From assembly GCF_013201665.1 (NCBI RefSeq), contig NZ_CP053840.1:248001-312000 (forward strand): 64,000 nucleotides of DNA, given 5' to 3'. The DNA comes from Arcobacter venerupis (GTDB taxonomy: Bacteria > Campylobacterota > Campylobacteria > Campylobacterales > Arcobacteraceae). Below, one piece after another: positions 33,529 through 42,397 of the stretch (position 1 is its first letter; each line of letters starts with the position of its first letter). Position numbers and translations under genes: made by a program. The notes below the pieces were generated by a model, which was not told the origin of the DNA, made no database searches, and saw nothing but the letters and a program-made list of their open reading frames with translations.

Positions 33529-35895
33529 TTAATTAATAGGAATCTCTATTTTGAACTCTGCACCTTTATATTTTATATTATCGTAAGTGTAGAGTTGATT
33601 CGAAACTGTTAAATTTCCATTCATATGTTTTTTTATAATTTCAGTTGACATATAAAGTCCAATTCCTGTACCTTGGCTTTTATATTTTGTTGTGAAATAA
33701 GGTTCAAAAACTCTATCTAAAATATCCTCTTTTATTCCACCTGCATTATCTTTTATTTTTAAAACCAAATTATTATTGTCTTTATATAGATTAATAAAAA
33801 TTATTTTTTGTTCACAGCTACTATCTTCAAATGCATCTAAAGCATTATTAATAATATTTATAAGAACTTGAATAAATTCATTAACAAGTCCTACTACAGT
33901 TAGTATTTCTGTGTTTCTTATAATAGTTATATTTCTATTTTTTAATTTTGAGTTAATTAAATATAGTACTTTATCAATTGGAATATTTACATCAAATGTT
34001 GAAGCTTCTTTTTCATTGGTAAAAAAGTTTCTAAAGTCATCAATTGTATCAGATAGATGTTGCGCAGAATTATTTATAATATCCATAGTTTCATAAAAAT
34101 CGCTATCACTTAACTTATCAAAATCTTTTTTTACTTTAGCGCCTGTTGCTGCTGTAGAAATTACAGATAATGGTTGTCTCCATTGATGTGCAATATTTTC
34201 AATCATTTCTCCCATTGCAGCCATTTTTGATTGATGATTTAGAATTTTCTCTTTTTCAATTAACTCTTTTGTTTTCTTATCAACTAAATTTTCAAGATTT
34301 TTATTCATATCATTTAATTTTTTAGTTTTTTCTTCTATTTTTAAAGTAAGAGATTCATTTAGACTTTTAAGAGTGTAAGTTCTATGTAAAAAAGCCAAAA
34401 TAATTATAAAAATCACAAATAATACCTGCCAAAATAAATCATAATTAAAATTTGTTTGGAATTGAACATTATTCCATTTTGTAATAATTGAGTTTAATTC
34501 ATTAATTGAAATTGAAGAGATAGCTTTATTTAAAATAGATTCTAAAATAGGATAATCATCTCTTATCATAAATTTCAAACTAAAATTTAAACCAGTATTT
34601 CCACTAACTTTTAGATTACTAAAATTATATTTTGAGATATTATAAAAAAGAACAGGTTGAATATCAATATAAGCATAAGCCTTTCCTTTTGAAACTAAAT
34701 CTAACCCTTCTTTTACACTATTTACAAGAATAAAATTCATATTAGGATAATTATTTTTCAAAATATTATGAGCAGTAAAATTATTCCCAATTGCTAATTT
34801 TTTATCTTTTATAAAAGAGATGTTTTCAATAAAATTTTCATCTTTTTTGGTGACAATAGATATTGGAAAATTTGCATACTCTTTTGTGAAAAGTGCATAT
34901 TCATCTCTTTGAGGAGTTTCACCAGCACTATAAATTAAATCAGAATTTTTATTTTTAATGCTAGCTAGTTGTTGACTAAAAGTTTTGAAAAATTCATTTT
35001 GTGTTTCTACTCCAATTTTTTTAGAAATTAAATTCCAATATTCAGATGAAATCCCAAAGGGTTCATTACTCTTTGATTTAAAGGTAAAAGGTTCCCATGA
35101 ATTGGAAATAGAAACTTTTATTTTTGTATTTTTAAGAAATTCTAGTTCTTTATCGGTTAAATTTATTTGTTGTTTGAAATTCTTATAATATTGTTCATTT
35201 TCATTTAAAATCCATTTTCTTTCAAGATTTAATAATTCACTTGTTGGGATTTTCAAAAATCCTTCATTAAAAATTTCTGCTTTTTCAGTTGTTGTAGTAA
35301 TTGCGTGTGTTTTAAACTTAGTTATCAAGTTATCCATAGGTTTAATCAAATAAAACAAATTGTTTTGAACAGAAAAATATTCAATTGCTAATTTATCATC
35401 ATAAATTAAGTCAATTTGTTTATTTCTAAGTGCTTCGATAGATTCTTTATAATCTTTGTAAATTGTAATAGTTGCATCTGGAAAATGTCTTAAAATAATT
35501 TCTTTATAATCTGAACCTATTAAACCAATATTTAGATTATCTTTCATTTCTAAAACTATATCGTTTTTTGAAAGAGTAAAAAATGTAGTTTTTGTTTCAT
35601 AAAAGAAATTTGAAGAAATCATCCAATCTTCAAAAGGATTTGTTCCTAAAAAGAAGTCAACTTTTTCTTCTTTTACTAAATTAATTGCATTTCCCCATGT
35701 TTTAGCATCTACAAATTCAATATTATAATTATTGTATTTTGCCCACAATTTCCAAATATCAATAAAAAGTCCAGCTTCTTTTTCTTCTTGTTTATAGGAA
35801 AAAGGAGCATAATTTGAATCATATGATATTTTAAAATTAGTTTCTTTTGCGAAAATAGAACAACATAATAAAAAAATGATAAACAGATTTTTCAT
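33529..35895 (-). CDS. Sensor histidine kinase with two periplasmic substrate-binding domains
   Basis: 788 residues. A signal peptide (1-16) precedes two SBP_bac_3-like domains: about 20-240 (ISYDSNYAPFSYKQ, TNPFEDWMIS) and 250-480 (VSISNSWEPFTFKS, SAGETPQRDEYALF). One membrane helix (488-505) and a coiled coil (510-560) lead to the kinase: H570 in AHQWRQPL, N-box NIINNALD (680-687), DNAGG (716-720) and GTGIGLY (742-748). The double sensor resembles BvgS-type kinases, but receiver and Hpt domains are missing. It is paired with the response regulator gene upstream and lies next to the type I secretion operon. Confidence 0.93.
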   Translation of the reverse strand: MKNLFIIFLLCCSIFAKETNFKISYDSNYAPFSYKQEEKEAGLFIDIWKLWAKYNNYNIEFVDAKTWGNAINLVKEEKVDFFLGTNPFEDWMISSNFFYETKTTFFTLSKNDIVLEMKDNLNIGLIGSDYKEIILRHFPDATITIYKDYKESIEALRNKQIDLIYDDKLAIEYFSVQNNLFYLIKPMDNLITKFKTHAITTTTEKAEIFNEGFLKIPTSELLNLERKWILNENEQYYKNFKQQINLTDKELEFLKNTKIKVSISNSWEPFTFKSKSNEPFGISSEYWNLISKKIGVETQNEFFKTFSQQLASIKNKNSDLIYSAGETPQRDEYALFTKEYANFPISIVTKKDENFIENISFIKDKKLAIGNNFTAHNILKNNYPNMNFILVNSVKEGLDLVSKGKAYAYIDIQPVLFYNISKYNFSNLKVSGNTGLNFSLKFMIRDDYPILESILNKAISSISINELNSIITKWNNVQFQTNFNYDLFWQVLFVIFIIILAFLHRTYTLKSLNESLTLKIEEKTKKLNDMNKNLENLVDKKTKELIEKEKILNHQSKMAAMGEMIENIAHQWRQPLSVISTAATGAKVKKDFDKLSDSDFYETMDIINNSAQHLSDTIDDFRNFFTNEKEASTFDVNIPIDKVLYLINSKLKNRNITIIRNTEILTVVGLVNEFIQVLINIINNALDAFEDSSCEQKIIFINLYKDNNNLVLKIKDNAGGIKEDILDRVFEPYFTTKYKSQGTGIGLYMSTEIIKKHMNGNLTVSNQLYTYDNIKYKGAEFKIEIPIN

Positions 35896-35954
35896 AATAG
35901 CCTAAATATGATGATTGATTTAATTTGCAGAACTTTGTAATATAATTAATTTAC

Positions 35955-35960
35955 ATTATA
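35955..35960 (-). promoter_or_regulatory. Candidate -10 element of the sensor kinase gene
   Basis: TATAAT on the minus strand about 60 bases before the kinase ATG, in the 103-base gap after the regulator gene, so the kinase may have its own promoter besides read-through. Confidence 0.4.
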
Positions 35961-35998
35961 ACAAACTATTATTAAATTAGTGTCAGAGATTTGAATAG

Positions 35999-36703
35999 TT
36001 AAAAATTAAGTCTGTAACCAACCCCTGAAATATTAATTATAGATTCTTTACCAATTTTTTTTCTAACTTTATTTAATAAATTTTTTAATGCAGAATCAGT
36101 AGCTTCAAAACAATCTTCCCAAACATTAGACTTTAATTCATCTGTTGAGACAATCCTATTACTATTTTTTATTAAAAAACTTAGTAAATCTAACTCTTTA
36201 GATGTTAAAAGCAACTCTTTTTGTGTATTTAAATCAATTAATGTTTTGTGAAGAACGTTGTATTGAATATTATTTTGAAATAAAATTAGATATCTTGAAT
36301 TATCTAAAATTTCTTCAACAGATTTATGTAATGCATTATTTAGTGTTTTAAAATCTACAGGTTTAGTTAAATAATCTACAAGTTTTAGTTTTGTAGCTTC
36401 AAGAAGATATTTTGTATCTGTATATGCACTTAATAAGATTACAGGGATAGTCTTATCTTTTTTTCTTACTTCTTTAATATAATCTATTCCGTTAGTATTT
36501 GGAAGATTTATATCTGAAATGATTATATCAATTCTTTGATTTTCGAAAATTATATTTGCTTCTTCTGTGTTAGCTGCATCAAATACATTTTCACATAATA
36601 AAAGCAATACTTTTTTAATATTAATTCTAATGTTTTCTTCATCTTCAATGTACAAGAGATTTAAATTTTTTAATATATTGTTATGATTAATATTTTTTTG
36701 CAT
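35999..36703 (-). CDS. OmpR-type response regulator next to the type I secretion operon
   Basis: 234 residues from the ATG at 36703 (GGAAGAG upstream); an ATG ten codons earlier lacks a ribosome binding site. The receiver domain has the acidic pair in LLYIEDEEN, phospho-acceptor D64 in IISDINLPN, and K114 in LTKPVD. The winged-helix domain (about 140-234) has LLTSKELDLLSFLIKN and RKKIGKESIINISGVGYRL. It precedes its probable partner kinase and is divergent from the TolC-SPOR gene; the shared 189-base gap contains an 11-bp-spaced repeat array. Confidence 0.92.
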   Translation of the reverse strand: MQKNINHNNILKNLNLLYIEDEENIRINIKKVLLLLCENVFDAANTEEANIIFENQRIDIIISDINLPNTNGIDYIKEVRKKDKTIPVILLSAYTDTKYLLEATKLKLVDYLTKPVDFKTLNNALHKSVEEILDNSRYLILFQNNIQYNVLHKTLIDLNTQKELLLTSKELDLLSFLIKNSNRIVSTDELKSNVWEDCFEATDSALKNLLNKVRKKIGKESIINISGVGYRLNF

Positions 36704-36780
36704 AATCTCTTCCAAATTTATATAAATAATCATGTATGTTATAATAAATAAACTTAAAAAAGTGAAAAATTGTCTTATTT

Positions 36781-36850
36781 GTAATTATAACGTAATTAAG
36801 GTAGTTATTTAATTAATGCTTAAGTAAAATACATGTAAAGTAATAGTAAA
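36781..36850. promoter_or_regulatory. Candidate OmpR-type regulator binding array (GTAA elements at 11-bp spacing)
   Basis: GTAAA occurs at 36824, 36835 and 36846, each exactly 11 bases apart, and GTAAT at 36781 and 36792, also 11 apart. Tandem direct repeats with a helical-turn spacing are typical of OmpR-family targets. The site lies between the regulator gene and the secretion operon. Function is inferred. Confidence 0.4.
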
Positions 36851-36892
36851 AATTATTTAGTCCTTTTAATTTATCCTGCATGGAGTCATAAA

Positions 36893-38674
36893 ATGTATAT
36901 TAGAAAATTATTAAAGTTTGCTTGTATTTCAATACTAGCGAGTAGTTCTTTACAAGCTTTTAGTTTGAGAGAGAGTGTTGAAAAGGTATTGGCTTCTAAT
37001 CCAGAGATTATTGCAGAAAAAAATAATCAGGAAGCTTTTAAAAAGTATATTGATGAAAGAGAAGCAAACTATCTTCCTAGAATAGATATTGATGGGAGGC
37101 TTGAAAAGAGTAACTCTGATAAAAAATATGATCAACCAAATTCTAGTAATCTTCAAAGTGGTTCAGATCAAGAAGATGGGTATAATGTTGGTATAGCTTT
37201 AAATCAAATGTTATATGATGGTAATTTAACGCCAAGCCAAGTTGCAGAAGCAAAACATAATGATTTATCAAATAAATATAGATCAGAAAAGAATATTGAA
37301 AATGTAGTTTATGAAACTATAGTTGCATATAAAGATTTGGTTCAATATAATGAAATGTTAGATTTAACAAAAGAAATGATAAAAACAAATGAAGAAAATC
37401 TTCAAATAGCAAAAGAAAAAGAATCTATTAGTGGTGAAATTCTTGAAACTTATGAGGTTGATTCAAAATTAAGTTTTGTAAAAGAGAAATATTTAGAAGA
37501 AAATGATTTAAAAAGTTCAAAAGTTAGTACATTTAAAAGATTTGTTGGTAGTGAACCTTCAGGAAATGAGTGTAGACCAAAAATAAATTTGTCTAAAATT
37601 CCAGATAATTTACAACAAATCGTAGAATTAGCAGTTTTAAAAAATTATGAAATTCAACAACAAATTGAAGTAATAAAAGCTCAAAGAGAAAAAATTGCAC
37701 AAGCTGATTCTAAATTTCTACCAAATTTAAATTTAGAATTAAAAGCGCTTACAGATAGCGATTTATCTTTAAATGAACTTGGTACAGAAAATCAAGTATA
37801 TGGAAGAATAAATCTTGCATGGAATCTATATAATGGTGGTGGAGATTATGCTGTTTCTAAACAAGAAGAACTATTCTTAGCTGAACAGAAAAAAAGATTA
37901 GATGCAATTACCAATAAAATTGTTGAGTCAATAAAGGTAAATTATCAAAGATTTATGAAAAATAAAGAGAGAATCTCTATTCTTAAAGATTATGTTGTTG
38001 CAAATGAAAATATTGTTGAAGTTTATAAAAGTGAATTTGAATCAGGTACTAGAACATTTGTTGATATTTTAGATGCACAAACAGTTTTATATGAAGCTAA
38101 AAAGAGTTTAGTTTCAAGAGAATATGAATTGTATACAAATTATTATGATATGTTAAATACATTATCAATGTTAACAAGTACAGTTTTAGAATCTGAAGAT
38201 GGCTGTTCTAGTGATAAAGCATTAAATACAATTGTTTCTGAACAAAAACAAGCATCAGATAAAACTGTATCATCAGATTTAAGAGCATTATTAGGTGATG
38301 ATACAGCAGTGGCAAAAGAACAAAAGCCTGTAGTTAATTCTATTCCTAAAGATGAAGTAGTAAAAACAAAAGTAACAAGTGAGTATAGTTCATTTTTGGA
38401 TGCTCCTGCAAGCTATTATACAATTAATATTACAACAACGGATAGTATAGATGCTGCTAAGAATTATATTAGCATGAATAGTCTGGATAAAAATAATTCT
38501 TATGTATATCCATTTGGCCCAGAAATGAAAAGTGCTAAGGTTATTTATGGTACATTTAAATCCGTAAAAGAGGCAAATGAAGCAATAAATAAACTGCCAT
38601 CATCTGTTATTGCAAATAAACCATATATAGATAATATAAGTAAACATCAAAAACTATATGCTAAATATAACTAA
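36893..38674 (+). CDS. TolC-family outer-membrane channel with C-terminal SPOR domain (LapE-like)
   Basis: 593 residues, longer than the usual 430-480 for TolC proteins. A signal peptide ends at A22. The TolC part (about 23-440) has SLRESVEKVLASNPEI, GIALNQMLYDG, two coiled-coil halves and EFESGTRTFVDILDAQ. A linker (440-505) leads to a SPOR-like domain (about 507-590: YYTINITTTDSIDAA to YGTFKSVKEANEAINKL), which in other proteins binds denuded septal peptidoglycan. GGAG precedes the ATG. It is first of the three secretion genes; TolC serves as the outer-membrane exit for the giant adhesin. Confidence 0.9.
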   Translation: MYIRKLLKFACISILASSSLQAFSLRESVEKVLASNPEIIAEKNNQEAFKKYIDEREANYLPRIDIDGRLEKSNSDKKYDQPNSSNLQSGSDQEDGYNVGIALNQMLYDGNLTPSQVAEAKHNDLSNKYRSEKNIENVVYETIVAYKDLVQYNEMLDLTKEMIKTNEENLQIAKEKESISGEILETYEVDSKLSFVKEKYLEENDLKSSKVSTFKRFVGSEPSGNECRPKINLSKIPDNLQQIVELAVLKNYEIQQQIEVIKAQREKIAQADSKFLPNLNLELKALTDSDLSLNELGTENQVYGRINLAWNLYNGGGDYAVSKQEELFLAEQKKRLDAITNKIVESIKVNYQRFMKNKERISILKDYVVANENIVEVYKSEFESGTRTFVDILDAQTVLYEAKKSLVSREYELYTNYYDMLNTLSMLTSTVLESEDGCSSDKALNTIVSEQKQASDKTVSSDLRALLGDDTAVAKEQKPVVNSIPKDEVVKTKVTSEYSSFLDAPASYYTINITTTDSIDAAKNYISMNSLDKNNSYVYPFGPEMKSAKVIYGTFKSVKEANEAINKLPSSVIANKPYIDNISKHQKLYAKYN

Positions 38675-38701
38675 TATAGGATATGAGATAAAAGGTAAAT
38701 A

Positions 38702-40858
38702 TTGGAAAATAATTCTGATTTAATAGAAAATGAAACATTAACAGACTTAAAAGATAGAAGAAAAGTAGATGACTTATTAGGTTGTCTACTTTTTTTATCT
38801 AAGTATCATAATAGAGAGACTTCTGCTGAATCTCTGACTTTTGGATTACCAATTCATAAAACTTCAATGAATATAACAATGTTCCATCAAGCATCTACTC
38901 GTATAGGTTTAGTTACAAAAACTGTTAAGAGAGAAAAATTAAAAGATATAACAAAACTTGCTTTACCATCCGTTTTAATTTTAGATAAAAATAGAGCATG
39001 TGTTTTATTAACTTATGATTTAAAAGAGGGCATTGCAAATGTTATTATCCCTGGATTAATTTCTGGTGAAACACAAATGACTATACAAAAACTTGAAAGT
39101 GAATATACTGGTGAAGTAATAATTATAAAACCTGAATATAACTTCAATAATAGAATAGAGAAAGAAGTTGTTATTGATAACCCAAAAGAGTGGTTTTGGG
39201 GAACATTATTAAGAAATAAGGGAATTTATCAGCAGGTTATTGTTGTATCTTTATTTATAAACTTATTTATTTTGGCAACACCACTTTTTACAATGAATGT
39301 ATATGATAGAGTTCTTCCAAATAATGCAATTGAAACATTATGGGCTTTATTTATTGGAATTTCAATTGTAATGTTTTTTGATTTATTATTAAAAATATTG
39401 AGATCTCATTTTTTAGGAACTGCGAGTAAAAGAGCAGACACGATAATGTCTAATAAAATATTTAATCATTTATTAAATATTAAACTTGATGCAAGACCTG
39501 CTTCAACAGGACAATTTGTAAGTAGATTACAATCTTTTGAAAGTGTAAGAGAATTTTTTACAGGGGCAACAATTGCCGCTGTTGTTGATTTACCTTTTGT
39601 AGTTATTTTCATAATTGTAATCTTTTTTATTGCAGGTCCATTAGCTTTTATTACAATAATAACAGTAATTATATCTCTATTAATTTCATGGTATATGCAA
39701 AGACCTCTTAAAGAAATTATTGCAAAGTCAATAAAAGAAGAACAAATAAAACAAACTACGCTTATTGAAACAGTTTCTGGCTTAGAAATAATTAAAAGTG
39801 TTAAAGCTCAAAATAGAATGAAAACGCATTGGGAAAATTCAATTAATAAAACTGTTCATTATGCTGATAAAGGTCATTTTTTATCTCAAACTATTACATA
39901 TTTGACAGCATTTATTTCACAATTTTCTAATATTGCAATTGTTGCTGCTGGAGTTTATTTAGCTCAAGATGGACAAATCACAATGGGAGCTATCATTGCT
40001 GCCATGATTTTAAATGGTAGGGTAATAGCTCCTATTTCACAATTAGTTGGAATGATTATTAAATTTGATAGAACTATGTTATCTTTAAATAATCTTGATG
40101 AGGTTATGAAAATGCCAGTTGAAAAAGAGAATAAATCTTATATAAGTAGACCGAATTTAAAAGGTGATATTGAATTAAAAGATGTTCAATTTGCTTATAA
40201 AGATCAAAATCATCAAACATTAAAAGATATAAATTTACTTATAAAAGAAGGTGAAAAAGTTGCAATCCTCGGAAAAATAGGATCTGGAAAGTCTACTTTA
40301 TTAAAGTTAATTATGAATTTATATGAGCCAACTTCTGGATCTGTATTAATCGATGGTTTGGATACAAGACAAATAGATCCAACAGATTTAAGACACTCTA
40401 TTGGAAGTGTTCCTCAAGAGCCTTTTTTATTTATGGGAACAATAAAAGATAATCTTACAATTGGTGAACAATATGTATCTGATGAAGAGTTATTAAGAGT
40501 ATCTAAAATTGCGGGATTAGATGATTTTTTAGGAAAACATGAAGCGGGATATGATTTATTAGTTGGAGAAAGAGGAGATGGTTTATCAGGAGGAGAGAGA
40601 CAATCAGTTACTCTTGCAAGAGCACTAATTTCTGATCCAAATATAATAATGCTTGATGAACCAACAAATTCAATGGATAGACAAACAGAAAAATCATTTA
40701 TTAACAGACTTCAAAATATTGTTTCAAATAAAACTTTGATAGTAGTAACGCATAAAACTTCTTTATTACAATTAGTAGATAGAATAATAATTGTAGAAAA
40801 TGGTCAAATAATAGTAGATGGACCAAAAGATGAAGTTTTTACTACAAAAGTAGGTTAA
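38702..40858 (+). CDS. Type I secretion ABC transporter (LapB-like) with degenerate peptidase domain
   Basis: 718 residues, TTG start with AAAAGG upstream. The N-terminal C39-like domain (about 20-135) has DDLLGCLLFLSKYH, where the catalytic Cys position of true C39 peptidases holds Asp, so it is a substrate-docking domain that cannot cleave. Six membrane helices (about 170-450) are followed by the ATPase: Walker A GKIGSGKST (near 524), LSGGERQ (near 628) and IIMLDEP (near 648). This is the form found with RTX adhesins (LapB, RtxB). It lies between the TolC-SPOR and adaptor genes. Confidence 0.95.
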   Translation: MENNSDLIENETLTDLKDRRKVDDLLGCLLFLSKYHNRETSAESLTFGLPIHKTSMNITMFHQASTRIGLVTKTVKREKLKDITKLALPSVLILDKNRACVLLTYDLKEGIANVIIPGLISGETQMTIQKLESEYTGEVIIIKPEYNFNNRIEKEVVIDNPKEWFWGTLLRNKGIYQQVIVVSLFINLFILATPLFTMNVYDRVLPNNAIETLWALFIGISIVMFFDLLLKILRSHFLGTASKRADTIMSNKIFNHLLNIKLDARPASTGQFVSRLQSFESVREFFTGATIAAVVDLPFVVIFIIVIFFIAGPLAFITIITVIISLLISWYMQRPLKEIIAKSIKEEQIKQTTLIETVSGLEIIKSVKAQNRMKTHWENSINKTVHYADKGHFLSQTITYLTAFISQFSNIAIVAAGVYLAQDGQITMGAIIAAMILNGRVIAPISQLVGMIIKFDRTMLSLNNLDEVMKMPVEKENKSYISRPNLKGDIELKDVQFAYKDQNHQTLKDINLLIKEGEKVAILGKIGSGKSTLLKLIMNLYEPTSGSVLIDGLDTRQIDPTDLRHSIGSVPQEPFLFMGTIKDNLTIGEQYVSDEELLRVSKIAGLDDFLGKHEAGYDLLVGERGDGLSGGERQSVTLARALISDPNIIMLDEPTNSMDRQTEKSFINRLQNIVSNKTLIVVTHKTSLLQLVDRIIIVENGQIIVDGPKDEVFTTKVG

Positions 40859-40861
40859 ATA

Positions 40862-42277
40862 ATGTATAAAGAGAAAAAAATTAAAGAAAAAAAAGGTCTT
40901 ATCGATTGGTTTAGAAGACTTTATGGATTAGAGGATGAAAAGCAAGAAGATTTAGAATTTATGTATAGTTTATATTCTAATTCAAATGAAAAACCAAGTA
41001 GAGTATCAAATATAATTTTTTTATTAATTACTGGTATCTTTTCTATTCTTGTATTATGGGCAGCATTTGCAGAAATTGATGAATTAGCAAGGGGAAATGG
41101 AAAGGTAATTCCAACAGATAAAATACAAACGGTTCAATCTTTGGATGGTGGAATAATTTCTGAAATATTCGTTAAAGAAGGTGATGTTGTAAAATTTGAT
41201 GACCCTTTAATGAAAATTGATACAACAAGATTTCAAGCTACACTTGAAGAGAGTAAGCAAGAATATTTATCTTTATTAGCATTAAAAACAAGACTAGAAA
41301 TTGAATCAACAATTGATATTAGTAAAGAGTTACCAGTTTTGAAATTTGATGAAAAAGTTATGAAAGATTTATCAAGATATGATATAAATGAGAATTTATT
41401 ATTAGAAAATAGATTTAGAGAATTAAAATCTTCAGTTAATGTTCTTGAAAACCAATTAAGCCAAAAAATTCAAGAACTAAAAGAGATTGAAAGTACAATT
41501 AATAAATTGACAGATAGTTTAGGTTTTATAGAAGAACAAAGAAAAACTATTAGAAAACTTGTAGAAAGAGGAATAAAATCTAAATATGATTTATTAGATA
41601 TTGAAAAAGAATATAATTTAACTAAAGGGGATTTGCAAACTGCAAAATTATCAATATCAAGATCAAATTTTGCAATTACAGAAGCAGAAAACAGAATAAA
41701 AGAAAAAATTGATACATTTAGAGCAGAAGCTTCTCGAGACCTACAAAAAACAGTAAGTCAAATAAATAGATTTGAAGCTAAATTAGTTGGAGATAGGGAT
41801 AAAGTTGCCAAAACAACAATTACTTCACCAGTTGATGGAATTATTAAACAACTAAATTTTAATACCATCGGAGGTGTTGTTCAATCTGGTATTGATTTGA
41901 TGGAAATAGTACCTTTAAGTGATGCTTTAGTTGTTGAAGCAAAAATTGATCCTAAAGATATTGCATTTATAAGTCCAACACAAAAAGCAATTATAAAAAT
42001 CACAGCATATGATTTTGGAATTTATGGTGGATTAGAAGGTAAAATTGTTGAAATCTCAGCAGATACAATTGTTGATAAAGACTCTAAAGATGGAAAAAGT
42101 TATTATAGAGTTTTAGTTAAAACAAATAAAAATTATTTAGAGAGAAAAGGTAAAAAATTACCAATTATTCCAGGAATGATTGCAACTGTAGATATTGTTA
42201 CAGGTAAAAAATCAATATTAGATTTTCTTCTAAAACCAATACTAAAAGTAAAACAAGACTCACTTCACGAAAGATAA
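40862..42277 (+). CDS. HlyD-family membrane fusion protein (LapC-like)
   Basis: 471 residues. A cytoplasmic N-terminus (1-48), one membrane helix (about 50-70) and a periplasmic region: a lipoyl-like half (GGIISEIFVKEGDVV), a long coiled coil (about 120-310), the second lipoyl half (ITSPVDGIIKQLNFNTIGGVV) and the C-terminal beta barrel with the HlyD signature near PIIPGMIATVDIVTG. It links the ABC transporter to the outer-membrane channel. It starts 3 bases after the ABC gene. A hairpin with a T-run overlaps its stop. Confidence 0.95.
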   Translation: MYKEKKIKEKKGLIDWFRRLYGLEDEKQEDLEFMYSLYSNSNEKPSRVSNIIFLLITGIFSILVLWAAFAEIDELARGNGKVIPTDKIQTVQSLDGGIISEIFVKEGDVVKFDDPLMKIDTTRFQATLEESKQEYLSLLALKTRLEIESTIDISKELPVLKFDEKVMKDLSRYDINENLLLENRFRELKSSVNVLENQLSQKIQELKEIESTINKLTDSLGFIEEQRKTIRKLVERGIKSKYDLLDIEKEYNLTKGDLQTAKLSISRSNFAITEAENRIKEKIDTFRAEASRDLQKTVSQINRFEAKLVGDRDKVAKTTITSPVDGIIKQLNFNTIGGVVQSGIDLMEIVPLSDALVVEAKIDPKDIAFISPTQKAIIKITAYDFGIYGGLEGKIVEISADTIVDKDSKDGKSYYRVLVKTNKNYLERKGKKLPIIPGMIATVDIVTGKKSILDFLLKPILKVKQDSLHER

Positions 42278-42299
42278 TCTAATTTGGTTATCTTTTTTA
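42270..42299 (+). terminator. Terminator at the end of the secretion operon
   Basis: AAAGATAA (42270-42277) pairs with TTATCTTT (42288-42295) around a 10-base loop and runs into T residues. It separates the transport genes from the adhesin gene; read-through may be partial. Confidence 0.65.
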
Positions 42300-42340
42300 T
42301 AAAAAATCTCAAATATAAAACTTTTTAGAGACTTTATTAA

Positions 42341-42346
42341 TATAAT
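42341..42346 (+). promoter_or_regulatory. Candidate -10 element of the giant adhesin gene
   Basis: TATAAT 51 bases before the adhesin ATG and downstream of the hairpin, so the adhesin can be made independently of the transporter. GGAGAG at 42387-42392 is the ribosome binding site. Confidence 0.5.
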
Positions 42347-42397
42347 ATTGTATTAATAATAGAAATAATAATTAGTCAATAAAAATGGAGAGATAAA

